A DNA stretch of 44,107 bases from an uncultured Microbacteriaceae bacterium (lineage in GTDB: Bacteria; Actinomycetota; Actinomycetes; Actinomycetales; Microbacteriaceae), in contig CAMLMQ010000005.1 of the NCBI GenBank assembly GCA_946481135.1, positions 1 through 44,107 on the forward strand, written 5' to 3'. The notes beneath the pieces were generated by a model. It saw only the letters and a list, made by a program, of their open reading frames with translations, did no database searches and had not been told where the DNA came from. Position numbers and translations under genes: made by a program. Shown piece after piece: positions 22,601 through 31,338 of the stretch (position 1 is the first letter of the stretch; every line of letters starts with the position of its first letter).

Positions 22601-23497
22601 TCAGCAGACGGCGTCCTTACCCTCCGCTCCGTAGATCGCGAGACGCTGCTCCTTGTAAGCGCGCCGCTCTTCCGGCGTACGCCAGATGTCATCCTCACGC
22701 GCGTAGTGGAACTGCAGGGCCCAGCGGCGCTTGTCGCTCAGGTTCGCGGGCGTGCCGTGCTTGAGGAGTCCGTCGAACACCATGAGCGAGCCGGGCGTGA
22801 GCGGCACCGCGATCGTCTGACCGCGCTCGAGGTCGGTGTCGCAGATCTGAAAGTCCCGCCGCTTGAAGTGGACGACCGGGCCGTCGCGATGTGAACCGGG
22901 GATGACGTGCATGCATCCGTTCTCGACGACAGCATCGTCAAGAGCGATCCAGACGCCGACGACGGGGGCTCCTTCGCGGATGTCGAAGAACGCTTTGTCC
23001 TGATGCCAGGGCTTCTCGCGGCCGTACCCGCTCGGCTTGAGGAGCGCTTGGTCGGCGAAGAGCACGGGCGGCGCCCCGAGGATCTGCTCGACGATGGCGA
23101 GCAACGCCGAGTCGTAGGCGATCGCGTGAAGGCGCGGCTCGTGGTCGACATAGTAGATGAGCTTGCGAACCCAGTCGCGACGCTGCTCGGGCGTCGAGCC
23201 GGGAAGTGCTTCGCGAGCTCGGGCCTCCCACTGGACGCCTCGAAAGCCCGGAACCCCCGCGAGGAGCCGGTCGATGCCGTCGAGTCCATCGGCGACCACC
23301 TCTGGTCCGATGGCGCGCTCGATGCTGAGGTACCCTCGCTCGGCATACCGGTCGAGAAGCGCCGCGGGGAGTGGGTCGACTCCGACCTGGTCGGTCTCGG
23401 CAATGCCGGTGATCGCGTAAAGGTCGGGGTCGTAGTCGCCACCGGCCTCTTCGTCGAACTTTCCAGCGGTAGCCGTCATGCCTGCGTGGTCGAGCAT
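22601..23497 (-). CDS. Phytanoyl-CoA dioxygenase (PhyH)-family Fe(II)/2-oxoglutarate oxygenase
   Basis: A 298-residue oxygenase of the PhyH family. The iron ligands are H165 and D167 (PWHQDKAFF) and H247 (LLKHGTPANLSD), with 2-oxoglutarate-binding Arg at 257/258 (DKRRWALQFHY). ATG 23497 is chosen because GAAGGGA lies about eight bases before it; an upstream ATG at 23545 would sit in the promoter palindrome region. It is convergent with sdaA and divergent from a LacI gene with which it shares a 38-bp palindrome, so that regulator should control it. The substrate is unknown. Confidence 0.9.
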   Translation of the reverse strand: MLDHAGMTATAGKFDEEAGGDYDPDLYAITGIAETDQVGVDPLPAALLDRYAERGYLSIERAIGPEVVADGLDGIDRLLAGVPGFRGVQWEARAREALPGSTPEQRRDWVRKLIYYVDHEPRLHAIAYDSALLAIVEQILGAPPVLFADQALLKPSGYGREKPWHQDKAFFDIREGAPVVGVWIALDDAVVENGCMHVIPGSHRDGPVVHFKRRDFQICDTDLERGQTIAVPLTPGSLMVFDGLLKHGTPANLSDKRRWALQFHYAREDDIWRTPEERRAYKEQRLAIYGAEGKDAVC

Positions 23498-23535
23498 CTC
23501 ACATTTCCCTTCACGATACCTACAAAAGCATTGGC

Positions 23536-23573
23536 TTCTCATCATACCCGAAGCGCTTCGGATATGATGAGAA
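23536..23573. promoter_or_regulatory. 38-bp palindromic operator with symmetrical divergent -10 boxes
   Basis: TTCTCATCATA and TATGATGAGAA form the outer arms, and the centre is the perfect 14-base palindrome CCGAAGCGCTTCGG, with one mismatched pair between. The centre carries the CG dyad typical of LacI operators (AAGCGCTT). Each arm supplies a TATGAT -10 box: 23563-23568 for lacI on plus, and 23541-23546 (reverse) for the oxygenase. Confidence 0.85.
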
Positions 23574-23605
23574 CTCCGGGAAAAGGGATCTGGGAGACTG
23601 GCGGC

Positions 23606-24655
23606 GTGACCACCCCGGCCCGACCCGCCCCCTTTCGGCGCGTCCGACTCCAGGACGTCGCCACGGCTGCCGGCATCAGCCTCAGCCAGGCGTCTGCCGC
23701 CATCTCAGGTGCGTCTGGCGTCAATCCCACGACGCGGGAACGGGTACGAGCCGTCGCCGCCGAGCTCGGCTACCGCCCGAACGAGCACGCGCTCGGTCTT
23801 GCGCGCGCGACACGCAATCGCTTCATCAGCGTCGTCGTGCTCGGACTCGACCCCGACGCAGAACCCCCCAGCCATTACCTGGGCGCGCTGCTCAATGGCA
23901 TCCTTCTGAGCACCGCCGCCGCGGGCCTCGACGTCCGGATGAGCCCGGTGGGTTCCGGCTCATCGATCGCGGAGCAACTCGTCGAACTGCCGGCACGCGA
24001 CACGGCCGACGGATACGTGCTCGTCCCGTTCGTCGATGTGACAGCCGACGACCTCGCGCCGCTTGAACGCGTCGGCGACCCATTCGTCATCGTCAACAGA
24101 CATCCGGTGGGATCGGAGTCGAGCGTCGTGACCGCAGACTTCGCCGAAGCCGCCGCGATCGCAACCGAGCACCTCGCCGGCCTCGGGCACGAACGGATCG
24201 CCCTCATCGGGCCGTCCGCGACATCCTCCATCGTTCGTGACTATGTCGACGGATGGCACGAGGGCGCCCGGCGAAGCGGACTGGCCGCGACGAGCTCGCT
24301 CTTCGCCACCTACGGGGCGACCGAACTCCGCGACCCCGCAGATGCGCTCACCGCGGCGCTCGGGTCCGGAGCCACAGCCACTCTCTGCCTCAACGAGATT
24401 GTCGCGCATCGCCTCCTTCACGATCTCGCCGAGCGTGGGCTCAGAGTTCCCGACGATTTCTCCCTCGTCACGTTCGACGACGCAGTCGCCCCGTTCACGT
24501 CGCCGGCCCTCACGAGCGTTGACCTTCATCTCGACCGCGTCGGACGCGCAGCCGTAGATTCACTCGCCGAGCGGCTGCGCGGGGGGGCGGCCTCGCCGAG
24601 GCGCGTCGCTCCCACCCTCAACGTGCGGGCTTCCACCGCCCGCGCCATCCACTGA
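23606..24655 (+). CDS. LacI-family transcriptional regulator (second)
   Basis: A 349-residue repressor divergent from the PhyH-like gene. The helix-turn-helix is RLQDVATAAGISLSQASAAISG (about residues 14-35). The hinge GYRPNEHALGLARATRNRF is followed by an effector domain with LAGLGHERIALIGPS and RVPDDFSLVTFDD, typical of LacI proteins. GTG 23606 is used (GGGAG about nine bases upstream); the ATGs at 23564 and 23567 lie inside the promoter palindrome. It is the last complete gene of the island, and only a 20-codon ydeI-like tail follows its stop. Confidence 0.92.
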   Translation: MTTPARPAPFRRVRLQDVATAAGISLSQASAAISGASGVNPTTRERVRAVAAELGYRPNEHALGLARATRNRFISVVVLGLDPDAEPPSHYLGALLNGILLSTAAAGLDVRMSPVGSGSSIAEQLVELPARDTADGYVLVPFVDVTADDLAPLERVGDPFVIVNRHPVGSESSVVTADFAEAAAIATEHLAGLGHERIALIGPSATSSIVRDYVDGWHEGARRSGLAATSSLFATYGATELRDPADALTAALGSGATATLCLNEIVAHRLLHDLAERGLRVPDDFSLVTFDDAVAPFTSPALTSVDLHLDRVGRAAVDSLAERLRGGAASPRRVAPTLNVRASTARAIH

Positions 24656-24682
24656 CCCGCACCTCCAGTCGAGTCAACGGCG

Positions 24683-24718
24683 GCCAAGGCGGCGCGGGGC
24701 GAGCAGCACTACCGCTGA
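24683..24718 (+). pseudogene. Stranded 3' tail of a ydeI homologue
   Basis: The frame reads AKAARGEQHYR and stop, matching the ydeI C-terminus EKAARGEQHYR at 1015-1047. Three of the shared codons differ only in the third base (gcc/gcg twice and cgc/cgg), so this is an older allele's tail and not a fresh copy. There is no start or body. Its neighbour, the membrane protein gene, ends ten bases further on in convergent orientation. Confidence 0.75.
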
Positions 24719-24720
24719 CG
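24698..24720 (+). repeat. Right 23-bp direct repeat of the island
   Basis: Identical to 1027-1049 and lying in the ydeI-like tail. It marks the right boundary of a segment of about 23.7 kb. Confidence 0.8.
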
Positions 24721-24727
24721 GCGGGCG

Positions 24728-25141
24728 TCAGCTCGCGGGCATCATCCCGCCGACGGTGGGCGGCGCGAAGATCGCCCAGAGCAGGGCGAGGTAGGTGAGC
24801 ACGAAGATCACGGGGGTGACGACCCGCACCACGACGGTCCACTTCGCCGACGCGACGATCCGTCGGCTCACCACGCTCAGCTCACCGTGAGCGGCGAGCG
24901 CCTCGAGGTCCGCGGCGATCGCCTGCGCCTCACGGGCCGCCGAGATCTGCGCGAGGGCGCCGAGGATGCCGCTCGACAGCAGCACGAGCGCCGCGGCGAT
25001 CTTGATCGGACCGGGCTGCGCGCCGAGCCCCTCCAGCACCATCCAGATGGTGGCGGCAAGGAGGAGCGTCGGCGCGAGCTGCGACGTGATGAGGTGGGTG
25101 CGGGCCTTCGCCCACATCCCGTGGAGTTCGTGTTCCGTCAT
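24728..25141 (-). CDS. Small membrane protein, unknown function
   Basis: A 137-residue protein with about four hydrophobic stretches: LITSQLAPTLLLAATIWMVLEGL, IKIAAALVLLSSGILGALAQI, and the C-terminal pair WTVVVRVVTPVIFVLTYLALLWAIFA. Between them is a charged helix AAREAQAIAADLEALAAHGELS. I do not recognise the family. The ATG at 25141 has GGGAGCGG upstream, and the context GCGCGATGACGG is repeated 17 bases earlier, out of frame. It sits between icd and the island boundary. Confidence 0.75.
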   Translation of the reverse strand: MTEHELHGMWAKARTHLITSQLAPTLLLAATIWMVLEGLGAQPGPIKIAAALVLLSSGILGALAQISAAREAQAIAADLEALAAHGELSVVSRRIVASAKWTVVVRVVTPVIFVLTYLALLWAIFAPPTVGGMMPAS

Positions 25142-25170
25142 CGCGCCGCTCCCGTCATCGCGCCGCCGGC

Positions 25171-26391
25171 TCAGCCGCCGAGCTTCGCCTTGAGGTTCTC
25201 GTCGATCGTCGCGAGGAACTCCTCGGTCGTCTGGTACGGCTGATCGGCCGAGACGAGCGCCGCGAGGTCCTTCGTCATCTTGCCGCTCTCGACGGTCTCG
25301 ATGACGACATCCTCGAGGGTCTGCGCGAAGTCGATGAGAGCCTGGTTGCCGTCGAGCTTGCCGCGGTGCATGAGGCCGCGCGTCCACGCGTAGATCGACG
25401 CGATCGGGTTGGTCGAGGTCGGCTTGCCCTGCTGGTGCAGGCGGTAGTGCCGCGTGACCGTGCCGTGGGCCGCCTCGGCCTCGACGATCTTGCCGTCGGG
25501 CGTCGTGAGCACCGAGGTCATCAGGCCGAGCGAGCCGTAGCCCTGCGCGACGGTGTCGGACTGCACATCCCCGTCGTAGTTCTTGGTGGCCCAGATGTAG
25601 CCGCCCTCCCACTTGAGCGCGGAGGCGACCATGTCGTCGATGAGGCGGTGCTCGTAGGTGAGGCCCGCGGCGTCGTAGTCGGCCTTGAACTCGGCGTCGA
25701 AGACCTCCTGGAAGATGTCCTTGAATCGACCGTCGTAGGCCTTCAGGATCGTGTTCTTCGTCGACAGGTAGACGGGGTACTTGCGGGCGAGGCCGTAGTT
25801 GAACGACGCACGCGCGAAGTCGCGGATCGAGTCGTCGAGGTTGTACATCGCCATCGCGACGCCCGAGCCGGGTGCCTGGAAGACCTCGAACGACTGGGCC
25901 TCGCTGCCGTCCTCCGGCTGGAACGAGATCGTGAGCGTGCCCTTGCCCTCGAAGCGGAAGTCGGTGGCGCGGTACTGGTCGCCGAATGCGTGGCGGCCGA
26001 CGATGATCGGCTTGTTCCAGCCGGGCACGAGGCGCGGGATGTTGCTGATGATGATCGGCTCGCGGAAGATGACGCCGCCCAGGATGTTGCGGATCGTGCC
26101 GTTCGGCGACTTCCACATCTTCTTGAGCCCGAACTCCTCGACGCGGGCCTCGTCGGGGGTGATGGTGGCGCACTTGACGCCGACACCGTGCTTCTGGATG
26201 GCGCGGGCCGCGTCGATCGTGACCTGGTCGTCGGTCGCGTCGCGGTGCTCGATGCCGAGGTCGTAGTACTCGAGCGTCACGTCGAGGTAGGGGTGGATGA
26301 GGCGGTCTTTGATGAACTGCCAGATGATGCGGGTCATCTCGTCGCCGTCGAGCTCGACGACCGTTCCCTCGACCTTGATCTTCTCGACCAC
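25171..26391 (-). CDS. icd: NADP-dependent isocitrate dehydrogenase, homodimeric type
   Basis: A TCA-cycle enzyme that oxidises isocitrate to 2-oxoglutarate with NADPH formation. The 406-residue chain is the eukaryotic-like homodimeric form: [21 protein letters not shown], the substrate loop [72 protein letters not shown] and [10 protein letters not shown]. The GTG at 26391 gives the usual MVEKIKVEG start, with GAGAGGA about ten bases before it; the frame runs on upstream but that part is not conserved-looking. A palindrome at 26461-26478 lies over its likely promoter. Confidence 0.96.
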   Translation of the reverse strand: MVEKIKVEGTVVELDGDEMTRIIWQFIKDRLIHPYLDVTLEYYDLGIEHRDATDDQVTIDAARAIQKHGVGVKCATITPDEARVEEFGLKKMWKSPNGTIRNILGGVIFREPIIISNIPRLVPGWNKPIIVGRHAFGDQYRATDFRFEGKGTLTISFQPEDGSEAQSFEVFQAPGSGVAMAMYNLDDSIRDFARASFNYGLARKYPVYLSTKNTILKAYDGRFKDIFQEVFDAEFKADYDAAGLTYEHRLIDDMVASALKWEGGYIWATKNYDGDVQSDTVAQGYGSLGLMTSVLTTPDGKIVEAEAAHGTVTRHYRLHQQGKPTSTNPIASIYAWTRGLMHRGKLDGNQALIDFAQTLEDVVIETVESGKMTKDLAALVSADQPYQTTEEFLATIDENLKAKLGG

Positions 26392-26440
26392 GTGTTGCGT
26401 TCCTCTCGCCGGCGTCGGCCCCTCGTGGAGGCCGCCGACC

Positions 26441-26446
26441 AGCCTA
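26441..26446 (-). promoter_or_regulatory. -10 box of icd
   Basis: On the minus strand this reads TAGGCT, about 50 bases before the icd GTG. The same hexamer recurs before purN, the ABC exporter and the TAP-like hydrolase. Confidence 0.4.
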
Positions 26447-26460
26447 CCGTCTCGCCGGAT

Positions 26461-26478
26461 TATCTCGACATCGAGATA
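26461..26478. promoter_or_regulatory. Palindromic operator between icd and GNAT gene
   Basis: TATCTCGACATCGAGATA has perfect eight-base arms around CA. It lies 70 bases from each of the divergent start codons and, on the minus strand, covers the -35 region of the TAGGCT promoter of icd. The regulator is not encoded nearby. Confidence 0.65.
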
Positions 26479-26536
26479 TCTGCCCGGCGTGCGGGAGATC
26501 GTGATGGGGGCTTGCCCGGGCATCCGGCCCGCGGGT

Positions 26537-26542
26537 TAGCCT
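26537..26542 (+). promoter_or_regulatory. -10 box of GNAT gene, leaderless type
   Basis: TAGCCT ends six bases before ATG 26549, with no Shine-Dalgarno sequence between. Confidence 0.5.
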
Positions 26543-26548
26543 GGACCC

Positions 26549-27001
26549 ATGGCCGAGCTGCGCATCGAAGAGCTGACCGCGGGAACGATCTCCGCGGCGA
26601 ACAGCCTGTCCCTGAAGCCCGGCCAGGAGGCGTTCCTCGAACCGGTCAGCTACACGAGCGTCGAGCAGTCGCTCGATCCGTCGGGCTCGTGGCCGCGCGT
26701 CGTGCTCGACGGCGACGACGTCGTCGGCTACATCATGGGCACCTTCGACGACGACTCCGACGTCGACTACCTGCGTGCCGCGATCTGGCGCATCAACGTC
26801 GAGGCGTCGGCGCAGGGGTCCGGGGTCGGCCGGTTCGCGGTGGAGGCCTTCGCCGACGAGGCCCGCCGCCGCGGCTTCACCCGCGCGACCGTCGTGTGGG
26901 CCTCCGGGGATGCCGGGCCCGGTGCGTTCTTCGAGTCGGTCGGGTTCCGCGTCGTCGGCGAGACGCCGTACGGCGAGAACCTCGGCGCGCTCGACCTCTG
27001 A
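26549..27001 (+). CDS. GNAT-family N-acetyltransferase
   Basis: A 150-residue acetyl-CoA-dependent acetyltransferase. The acetyl-CoA loop is NVEASAQGSGVGRFAVEAFADEARRRG (Q/RxxGxG motif). Strand beta-4 is VVGYIMGTFDD, and the closing motif AGPGAFFESVGFRVVGETPY is typical. The acceptor cannot be told. It is followed 22 bases later by the alkyltransferase-like gene, probably on one transcript that starts at or near its ATG. Confidence 0.92.
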   Translation: MAELRIEELTAGTISAANSLSLKPGQEAFLEPVSYTSVEQSLDPSGSWPRVVLDGDDVVGYIMGTFDDDSDVDYLRAAIWRINVEASAQGSGVGRFAVEAFADEARRRGFTRATVVWASGDAGPGAFFESVGFRVVGETPYGENLGALDL

Positions 27002-27023
27002 GCGTCGGCGCACGAGCCGTCCG

Positions 27024-27341
27024 ATGCGCCGCACCCCGCACGCCGACTTCGTCGAGGCCGTGCTCGACGTCGTCGCCGACATCCCGCCTGGTCGAGTCAT
27101 GACGTACGGCGACGTCGCGGCGGTCCTCGGGTCGCGGGCGGCACGGGCCGTCGGGAACGTCATGGCGATCGCCGGGGCCGACGTGCCGTGGTGGCGCGTC
27201 GTCCGGGCGTCCGGACAGCCGCCGGTCGCGCATGAGGAACGGGCGCTCGTGCACTACCGCGAAGAAGGCACGCCGATAGTCACCACCTCAGGCGGTTACC
27301 GCATCGATCTGCGACGCGCCCGGCACGAGCCGTGGGCGTGA
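27024..27341 (+). CDS. Alkyltransferase-like (ATL/MGMT-family) DNA repair protein
   Basis: A 105-residue protein resembling the DNA-binding domain of O6-alkylguanine alkyltransferase. The active-site PCHRV is PWWRV (residues 55-59), with Trp56 in place of the alkyl-acceptor Cys and Trp57 in place of His. It therefore cannot transfer alkyl groups and should bind alkylated bases and hand them to nucleotide excision repair, as known ATLs do. The flipping Arg region (SRAARAVGNVM) and MTYGDVAAVLG are kept. ATLs usually have PWHRV, so the second Trp is unusual. Confidence 0.88.
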   Translation: MRRTPHADFVEAVLDVVADIPPGRVMTYGDVAAVLGSRAARAVGNVMAIAGADVPWWRVVRASGQPPVAHEERALVHYREEGTPIVTTSGGYRIDLRRARHEPWA

Positions 27342-27347
27342 CACGTC

Positions 27348-27518
27348 CTACTCCGACGAGAGCCGCACGACCCTGTCGACGAAGTACCGCACCTCGCCGT
27401 CGGCATCGCCGACTCCGATGACGAATGCGCCGGACGGCGTCGCCCGCACATCGACGACCTCACCGGCCCCCCGCGGCGTGACGACGACGGTTCCCGGCGT
27501 GAAGACAGACTCGCTCAT
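27348..27518 (-). CDS. Small protein of unknown function
   Basis: A 56-residue protein, MSESVFTPGTVVVTPRGAGEVVDVRATPSGAF and so on, ending DRVVRLSSE. It is rich in Val and Gly and resembles a small SH3-like barrel. I do not recognise a family. The start at 27518 is chosen because CACAAT ends seven bases before the ATG (leaderless); ATG 27527 is possible. It is convergent with the ATL gene, six bases apart. Confidence 0.6.
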   Translation of the reverse strand: MSESVFTPGTVVVTPRGAGEVVDVRATPSGAFVIGVGDADGEVRYFVDRVVRLSSE

Positions 27519-27619
27519 GTGCGACATTGTGCGCGCAAACGGCACCCGCCACCTCCCCCGCACGGCGGAGTCGCCGAGCGGGGCGCGGCCGCGTGAGTCC
27601 GTCTCTCAGCCGAGATGGG

Positions 27620-29425
27620 TCAGACGAGCGAGTCCCGCCACGCGGCGTGCAGCTTCGCGAACCGTCCGGTGCCGGCGATGAGCCGCTCGGGGGTGTCGTC
27701 CTCGACGATGCGACCGTGCTCCATCACGAGCACCCGGTCGGCGATCGACACCGTCGACAGCCGGTGCGCGATGATGATCGCCGTGCGGTCGGCGAGCAGC
27801 GTCTGCAGCCCCTCCTGCACGAGCCGCTCCGACGGGATGTCGAGCGACGCGGTGGCTTCGTCGAGGATGAGCACGGCCGGGTTCGCGAGGAACGCGCGCG
27901 CGAACGAGATGAGCTGCCGCTGCCCCGCCGAGACCCGACCGCCGCGCTTGTTGACGTCGGAGTCGTAGCCGTCGGGCAGCGCCTCGATGAACTCGTGCGC
28001 CCCCACCGCCTTCGCCGCCGCGACGATCTCGTCGACCGTGGCATCCGGCTTGCCGAGCGCGATGTTGTCGGCGACCGACCCGCTGAAGAGGTAGGCCTCC
28101 TGCGTGACCATGACGATCGCGCGGCGCAGATCCTTCGGGTGCAGGCGCCGCAGGTCGACGTCGTCGAGCTCGACGGTTCCCGTCGACGGGTCGTAGAAGC
28201 GGGCGACGAGCTTGGCGAGCGTCGACTTGCCGGCCCCGGTCGAGCCGACGAGCGCGACCGTCTGCCCCGCCGGGATCTCGAGCGAGAAGTCGGGCAGGAT
28301 GACGCGGTCGCCCCGGTAGGCGAAGCGCACGTCGCGGAACGCGACTTTGCCGCGCGCCTCCCACAGGTCGACGGGGTCGACCGGGTCGGGCACGCTCGGC
28401 TCCTCCTCGAGCACGCCCGAGATCTTCTCGAGCGCCGCCGCGGCCGACTGGTAGGAGTTGTAGAACATCGCCATCTCCTCCATCGGGTCGAAGAAGCGGC
28501 GGGTGTAGAGCAGCACGGCGAGCAGCGTGCCGATCGCGAGGGCGCCGTCGATCACGCGGAAGCCGCCGACGAGCAGCACCACGGCGACCGCGGTGTTGCC
28601 GATGAGCACGAGCCCGGGGTCGTAGATGCCGAACAGCCGGATGACCTTCGCGTTGGCATCCCGGTAGTCCTCGACGAGGCCGCCGAACTCGGCGTCGTTG
28701 CGCTTCTCGGTGCGGAACGCCTTGACCGCGCGGATACCCGTCATCGTCTCGACGAACTTGACGATGACGCGCGCCGAGACGACGCGGGTGAGCCGGAATC
28801 CGCGCTGCGAGCGGGTCTGGAACCACCGCGTGAGGATGGCGAGCGGCACGAGCGCCCCGACGATGACGAGCGCGCTCACCCAGTCGAACGCGATCAGCGC
28901 GACCCCGATGAACACCATGTAGAGCACGCCGCGCACGAGTCCGTTGATGCCGGAATCGAGCAGCTCGCGGATCGACTCGAGGTCGCTCGTCTGGCGCGCG
29001 ATGATGCGTCCCGACGTGTAGCTCTCGTGGAACTCCAGGCTGAGACGCTGCGCGTGCAGGAACACCCGGCGGCGCAGGTCGAAGAGGATCGCCTGGCTCA
29101 CCCGCGCCGAGAGCATCGTGTACCAGGCGATGAGCACCGCCCCGAGGATGCCGGTGGCGAGGTAGGCCGCGACGGCCAGACCGAGTGGCAGGAGGTCGCC
29201 GCCGATCGCGGCCGGCAGACCCTGGTTGATGCCGAGCGCGATGAGCGCCGGCCCGGACACCTGCGCCGCGGTGCTGACGACGACCACGACGAGGGTGAGG
29301 GCGACGCGGGCGCGCACGGGACGCAGCAGCGAGCCGAGCAGCCGCAGCGACCGCTGCCGGATCAGCCGCGACTCCTCGCGCGAGTAGTCGTCGCGCTCCT
29401 CGCCTTCGACGCCCGTGACGCTCAT
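27620..29425 (-). CDS. ABC exporter half-transporter, canonical-site subunit
   Basis: A 601-residue fusion of a six-helix membrane domain and a nucleotide-binding domain. Walker A is [10 protein letters not shown], the signature [11 protein letters not shown], Walker [13 protein letters not shown] with the catalytic Glu, and the H-loop IIAHRLSTV. The ATG overlaps the stop of the preceding half-transporter as ATGA, indicating a heterodimeric multidrug- or lipid-type exporter. The transported compound is unknown. Confidence 0.94.
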   Translation of the reverse strand: MSVTGVEGEERDDYSREESRLIRQRSLRLLGSLLRPVRARVALTLVVVVVSTAAQVSGPALIALGINQGLPAAIGGDLLPLGLAVAAYLATGILGAVLIAWYTMLSARVSQAILFDLRRRVFLHAQRLSLEFHESYTSGRIIARQTSDLESIRELLDSGINGLVRGVLYMVFIGVALIAFDWVSALVIVGALVPLAILTRWFQTRSQRGFRLTRVVSARVIVKFVETMTGIRAVKAFRTEKRNDAEFGGLVEDYRDANAKVIRLFGIYDPGLVLIGNTAVAVVLLVGGFRVIDGALAIGTLLAVLLYTRRFFDPMEEMAMFYNSYQSAAAALEKISGVLEEEPSVPDPVDPVDLWEARGKVAFRDVRFAYRGDRVILPDFSLEIPAGQTVALVGSTGAGKSTLAKLVARFYDPSTGTVELDDVDLRRLHPKDLRRAIVMVTQEAYLFSGSVADNIALGKPDATVDEIVAAAKAVGAHEFIEALPDGYDSDVNKRGGRVSAGQRQLISFARAFLANPAVLILDEATASLDIPSERLVQEGLQTLLADRTAIIIAHRLSTVSIADRVLVMEHGRIVEDDTPERLIAGTGRFAKLHAAWRDSLV

Positions 29426-31236
29426 GCCGTCACCTCCCGTTCGCGCGTGTTGTCGGCATCCAGTGACGAGATGACGTACCGGTAGTGGGCGTTCGTCGCG
29501 AGCAGTTCGGAGTGGGTGCCGACCGCCGTGACGCGACCGTCCTGCAGCAGCGCGACCCGGTCGGCAAGCTGCACGGTCGAGGGTCGGTGGGCGACGATGA
29601 GCGCCGTCGTCGTCGCGAGCACACGGCGCAGTGCCGCCTCGACGCGCGCCTCGGTGTCGACGTCGAGCGCCGACAGCGGGTCGTCGAGCACGAGCACCGA
29701 CGGCTTCGCCGCGACGGCCCGCGCGAGCGCGAGGCGCTGGCGCTGCCCGCCGGAGAGGCTCAGCCCCTCCTCGCCGACGGTCGTGTCGGCACCCTCGGGC
29801 AGCTCCGCGACGAACTCCGCCTGCGCGATCTCGAGCGCCTCGTCGAGCACCGCCTGCGCCGCATCCGGGTCGTCGACGGGCTCGGGACGCCCGAGCAGCA
29901 CGTTGTCGCGCACGCTCGCCGAGAAGAGGGTCGCATCTTCGAACGCCATCGCGATCCGCGCGCGCAGCTCGTCACGGGTCAGGTCGCGGATGTCGACCCC
30001 GTCCAGTCTGATCGCGCCGCCGGTGACGTCGTAGAGGCGGGTCGTGAGCGCCGTGAGGGTCGTCTTGCCCGAGCCCGTCAGCCCGACGAGGGCCATCGTC
30101 TCCCCCGGTTCGAGCACGAGGTCGACGCCGTCGACGAGGTCGCGGGCGGATGCCGGCGCATCCTGGTAGCGGAAGTGCACGTTCTCGAACGCGAGCCGCC
30201 CCCGGGGTTCGGCGACCGTCGACGGCGCGTCGGGGTCGGTGATCGGGTTGGGCTCGTCGAGCACCTCGAAGAGCCGGTCGACGGCCGTACGGGTGTCGAA
30301 CGTCATCGACAACAGGAAGCCGATCGACTCGATCGGGAAGCGCAGCACGGTCGCCGTCGCGAAGAACGCCAACAGAGCGCCGGCCGTCATCTGATCGGTC
30401 GCGACGAGCCAGACGCCGCCGCCGAGGCACAAGGCGAACGCGACATCCGGAACCAGCAGCAGCCACAGCCAGATGCCCGCGATCGCGCGCGCCTTGGCCA
30501 TCTCGGTGCCGCGCAGCTCGTCGGCCTGCCGGGTGAACTTCTCGAGGGAGTGCTTGCCGCGGCCGAACGCCTTGAGCACACGGATGCCGTGCACGCTCTC
30601 CTCGACGGCCGTCGCGAGGTCGCCCTGCTGGTCCTGCGACCGGCGCGCGACGACCGAGTACTTCTGCTCGAACACGTAGCCGTAGATCCACAGCGGGATC
30701 GAGCACACGAGGAACACGAGCGCGAGCATCCAGTTCCAGAAGAACAGCACGACGGCGCCGATGACGATCGTCACGAGGTTCACGATGAGCAGCACGATGC
30801 CGAACGACAGCCACCGCCGGATGAGCCCGAGGTCGCTCATCGCCCGCGACAGCAGCTGCCCGCTCTGCCAGCGGTCGTGGAAGGCGACCGGCAGGTCCTG
30901 CAGCTTCGTGTAGAGGGTGCGCCGCATCGCGGCCTCGACGTGCGTGCCGGGGGTGAGCACGAGCCAGCGGCGCGCCATGATGAACGCCGCCTCGAGGGCG
31001 CCGAGCACGAGCACGAGGATCGCCGCGGGCCACACGGCGGCCGGGTCGCTCTGGGCGAGCGCGCCGTCGACGAGCGACTGCAGCACGAGCGGGATGCCGA
31101 GGGCAACGAGCCCGGCGAGCAGCGCGGCGACAGCCCCGAGCACGATGCGGGGCAGGGCGGGGCGCACGAACGGGTACAGCCGCAGCAGGGTGCGGACCGT
31201 CCCGGCGCGTGACGGAGTGGTGGCGGTTTCAGGCAT
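29422..31236 (-). CDS. ABC exporter half-transporter, degenerate-site subunit
   Basis: A 604-residue partner of the downstream half-transporter. Walker A is [10 protein letters not shown], the signature [16 protein letters not shown], and Walker [14 protein letters not shown], in which the catalytic Glu is Asp. The H-loop is [10 protein letters not shown]. One Walker B Asp and one Glu between the two subunits is the known asymmetry of heterodimeric exporters such as BmrCD or TM287/288. A TAGGCT -10 box (31288-31293) lies about 50 bases before its start. Confidence 0.93.
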   Translation of the reverse strand: MPETATTPSRAGTVRTLLRLYPFVRPALPRIVLGAVAALLAGLVALGIPLVLQSLVDGALAQSDPAAVWPAAILVLVLGALEAAFIMARRWLVLTPGTHVEAAMRRTLYTKLQDLPVAFHDRWQSGQLLSRAMSDLGLIRRWLSFGIVLLIVNLVTIVIGAVVLFFWNWMLALVFLVCSIPLWIYGYVFEQKYSVVARRSQDQQGDLATAVEESVHGIRVLKAFGRGKHSLEKFTRQADELRGTEMAKARAIAGIWLWLLLVPDVAFALCLGGGVWLVATDQMTAGALLAFFATATVLRFPIESIGFLLSMTFDTRTAVDRLFEVLDEPNPITDPDAPSTVAEPRGRLAFENVHFRYQDAPASARDLVDGVDLVLEPGETMALVGLTGSGKTTLTALTTRLYDVTGGAIRLDGVDIRDLTRDELRARIAMAFEDATLFSASVRDNVLLGRPEPVDDPDAAQAVLDEALEIAQAEFVAELPEGADTTVGEEGLSLSGGQRQRLALARAVAAKPSVLVLDDPLSALDVDTEARVEAALRRVLATTTALIVAHRPSTVQLADRVALLQDGRVTAVGTHSELLATNAHYRYVISSLDADNTREREVTA

Positions 31237-31287
31237 GGTGAGTGGTGCCGCGCCGTCGACCCGGAAGCGGGCGCGGCGCAGCCTTCC

Positions 31288-31293
31288 AGCCTA
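31288..31293 (-). promoter_or_regulatory. -10 box of ABC exporter operon
   Basis: TAGGCT on the minus strand (AGCCTA on plus), 51 bases before the start at 31236. Confidence 0.4.
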
Positions 31294-31338
31294 GACCTGT
31301 CGGCGGAGCCGCCGCGAGTCGGGGGTCGGGGGTCGGGG

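Noticed and set aside
1060..24655. Integrase, transposase, tRNA or phage genes that would explain the island
   Set aside because: None found by reading all genes on both strands. The direct repeat lies in a protein-coding end, not in a tRNA, and no inverted terminal repeats or target duplications were seen.
25138..25165. Direct repeat TCATCGCGCCG near the small membrane protein start
   Set aside because: Short (11 bases, 17 bases apart) and probably chance or slippage; the upstream ATG it creates is out of frame.
31318..31338. Tandem GTCGGG repeats
   Set aside because: Only three imperfect units; likely simple-sequence slippage after a stop codon, not a CRISPR or regulatory array.
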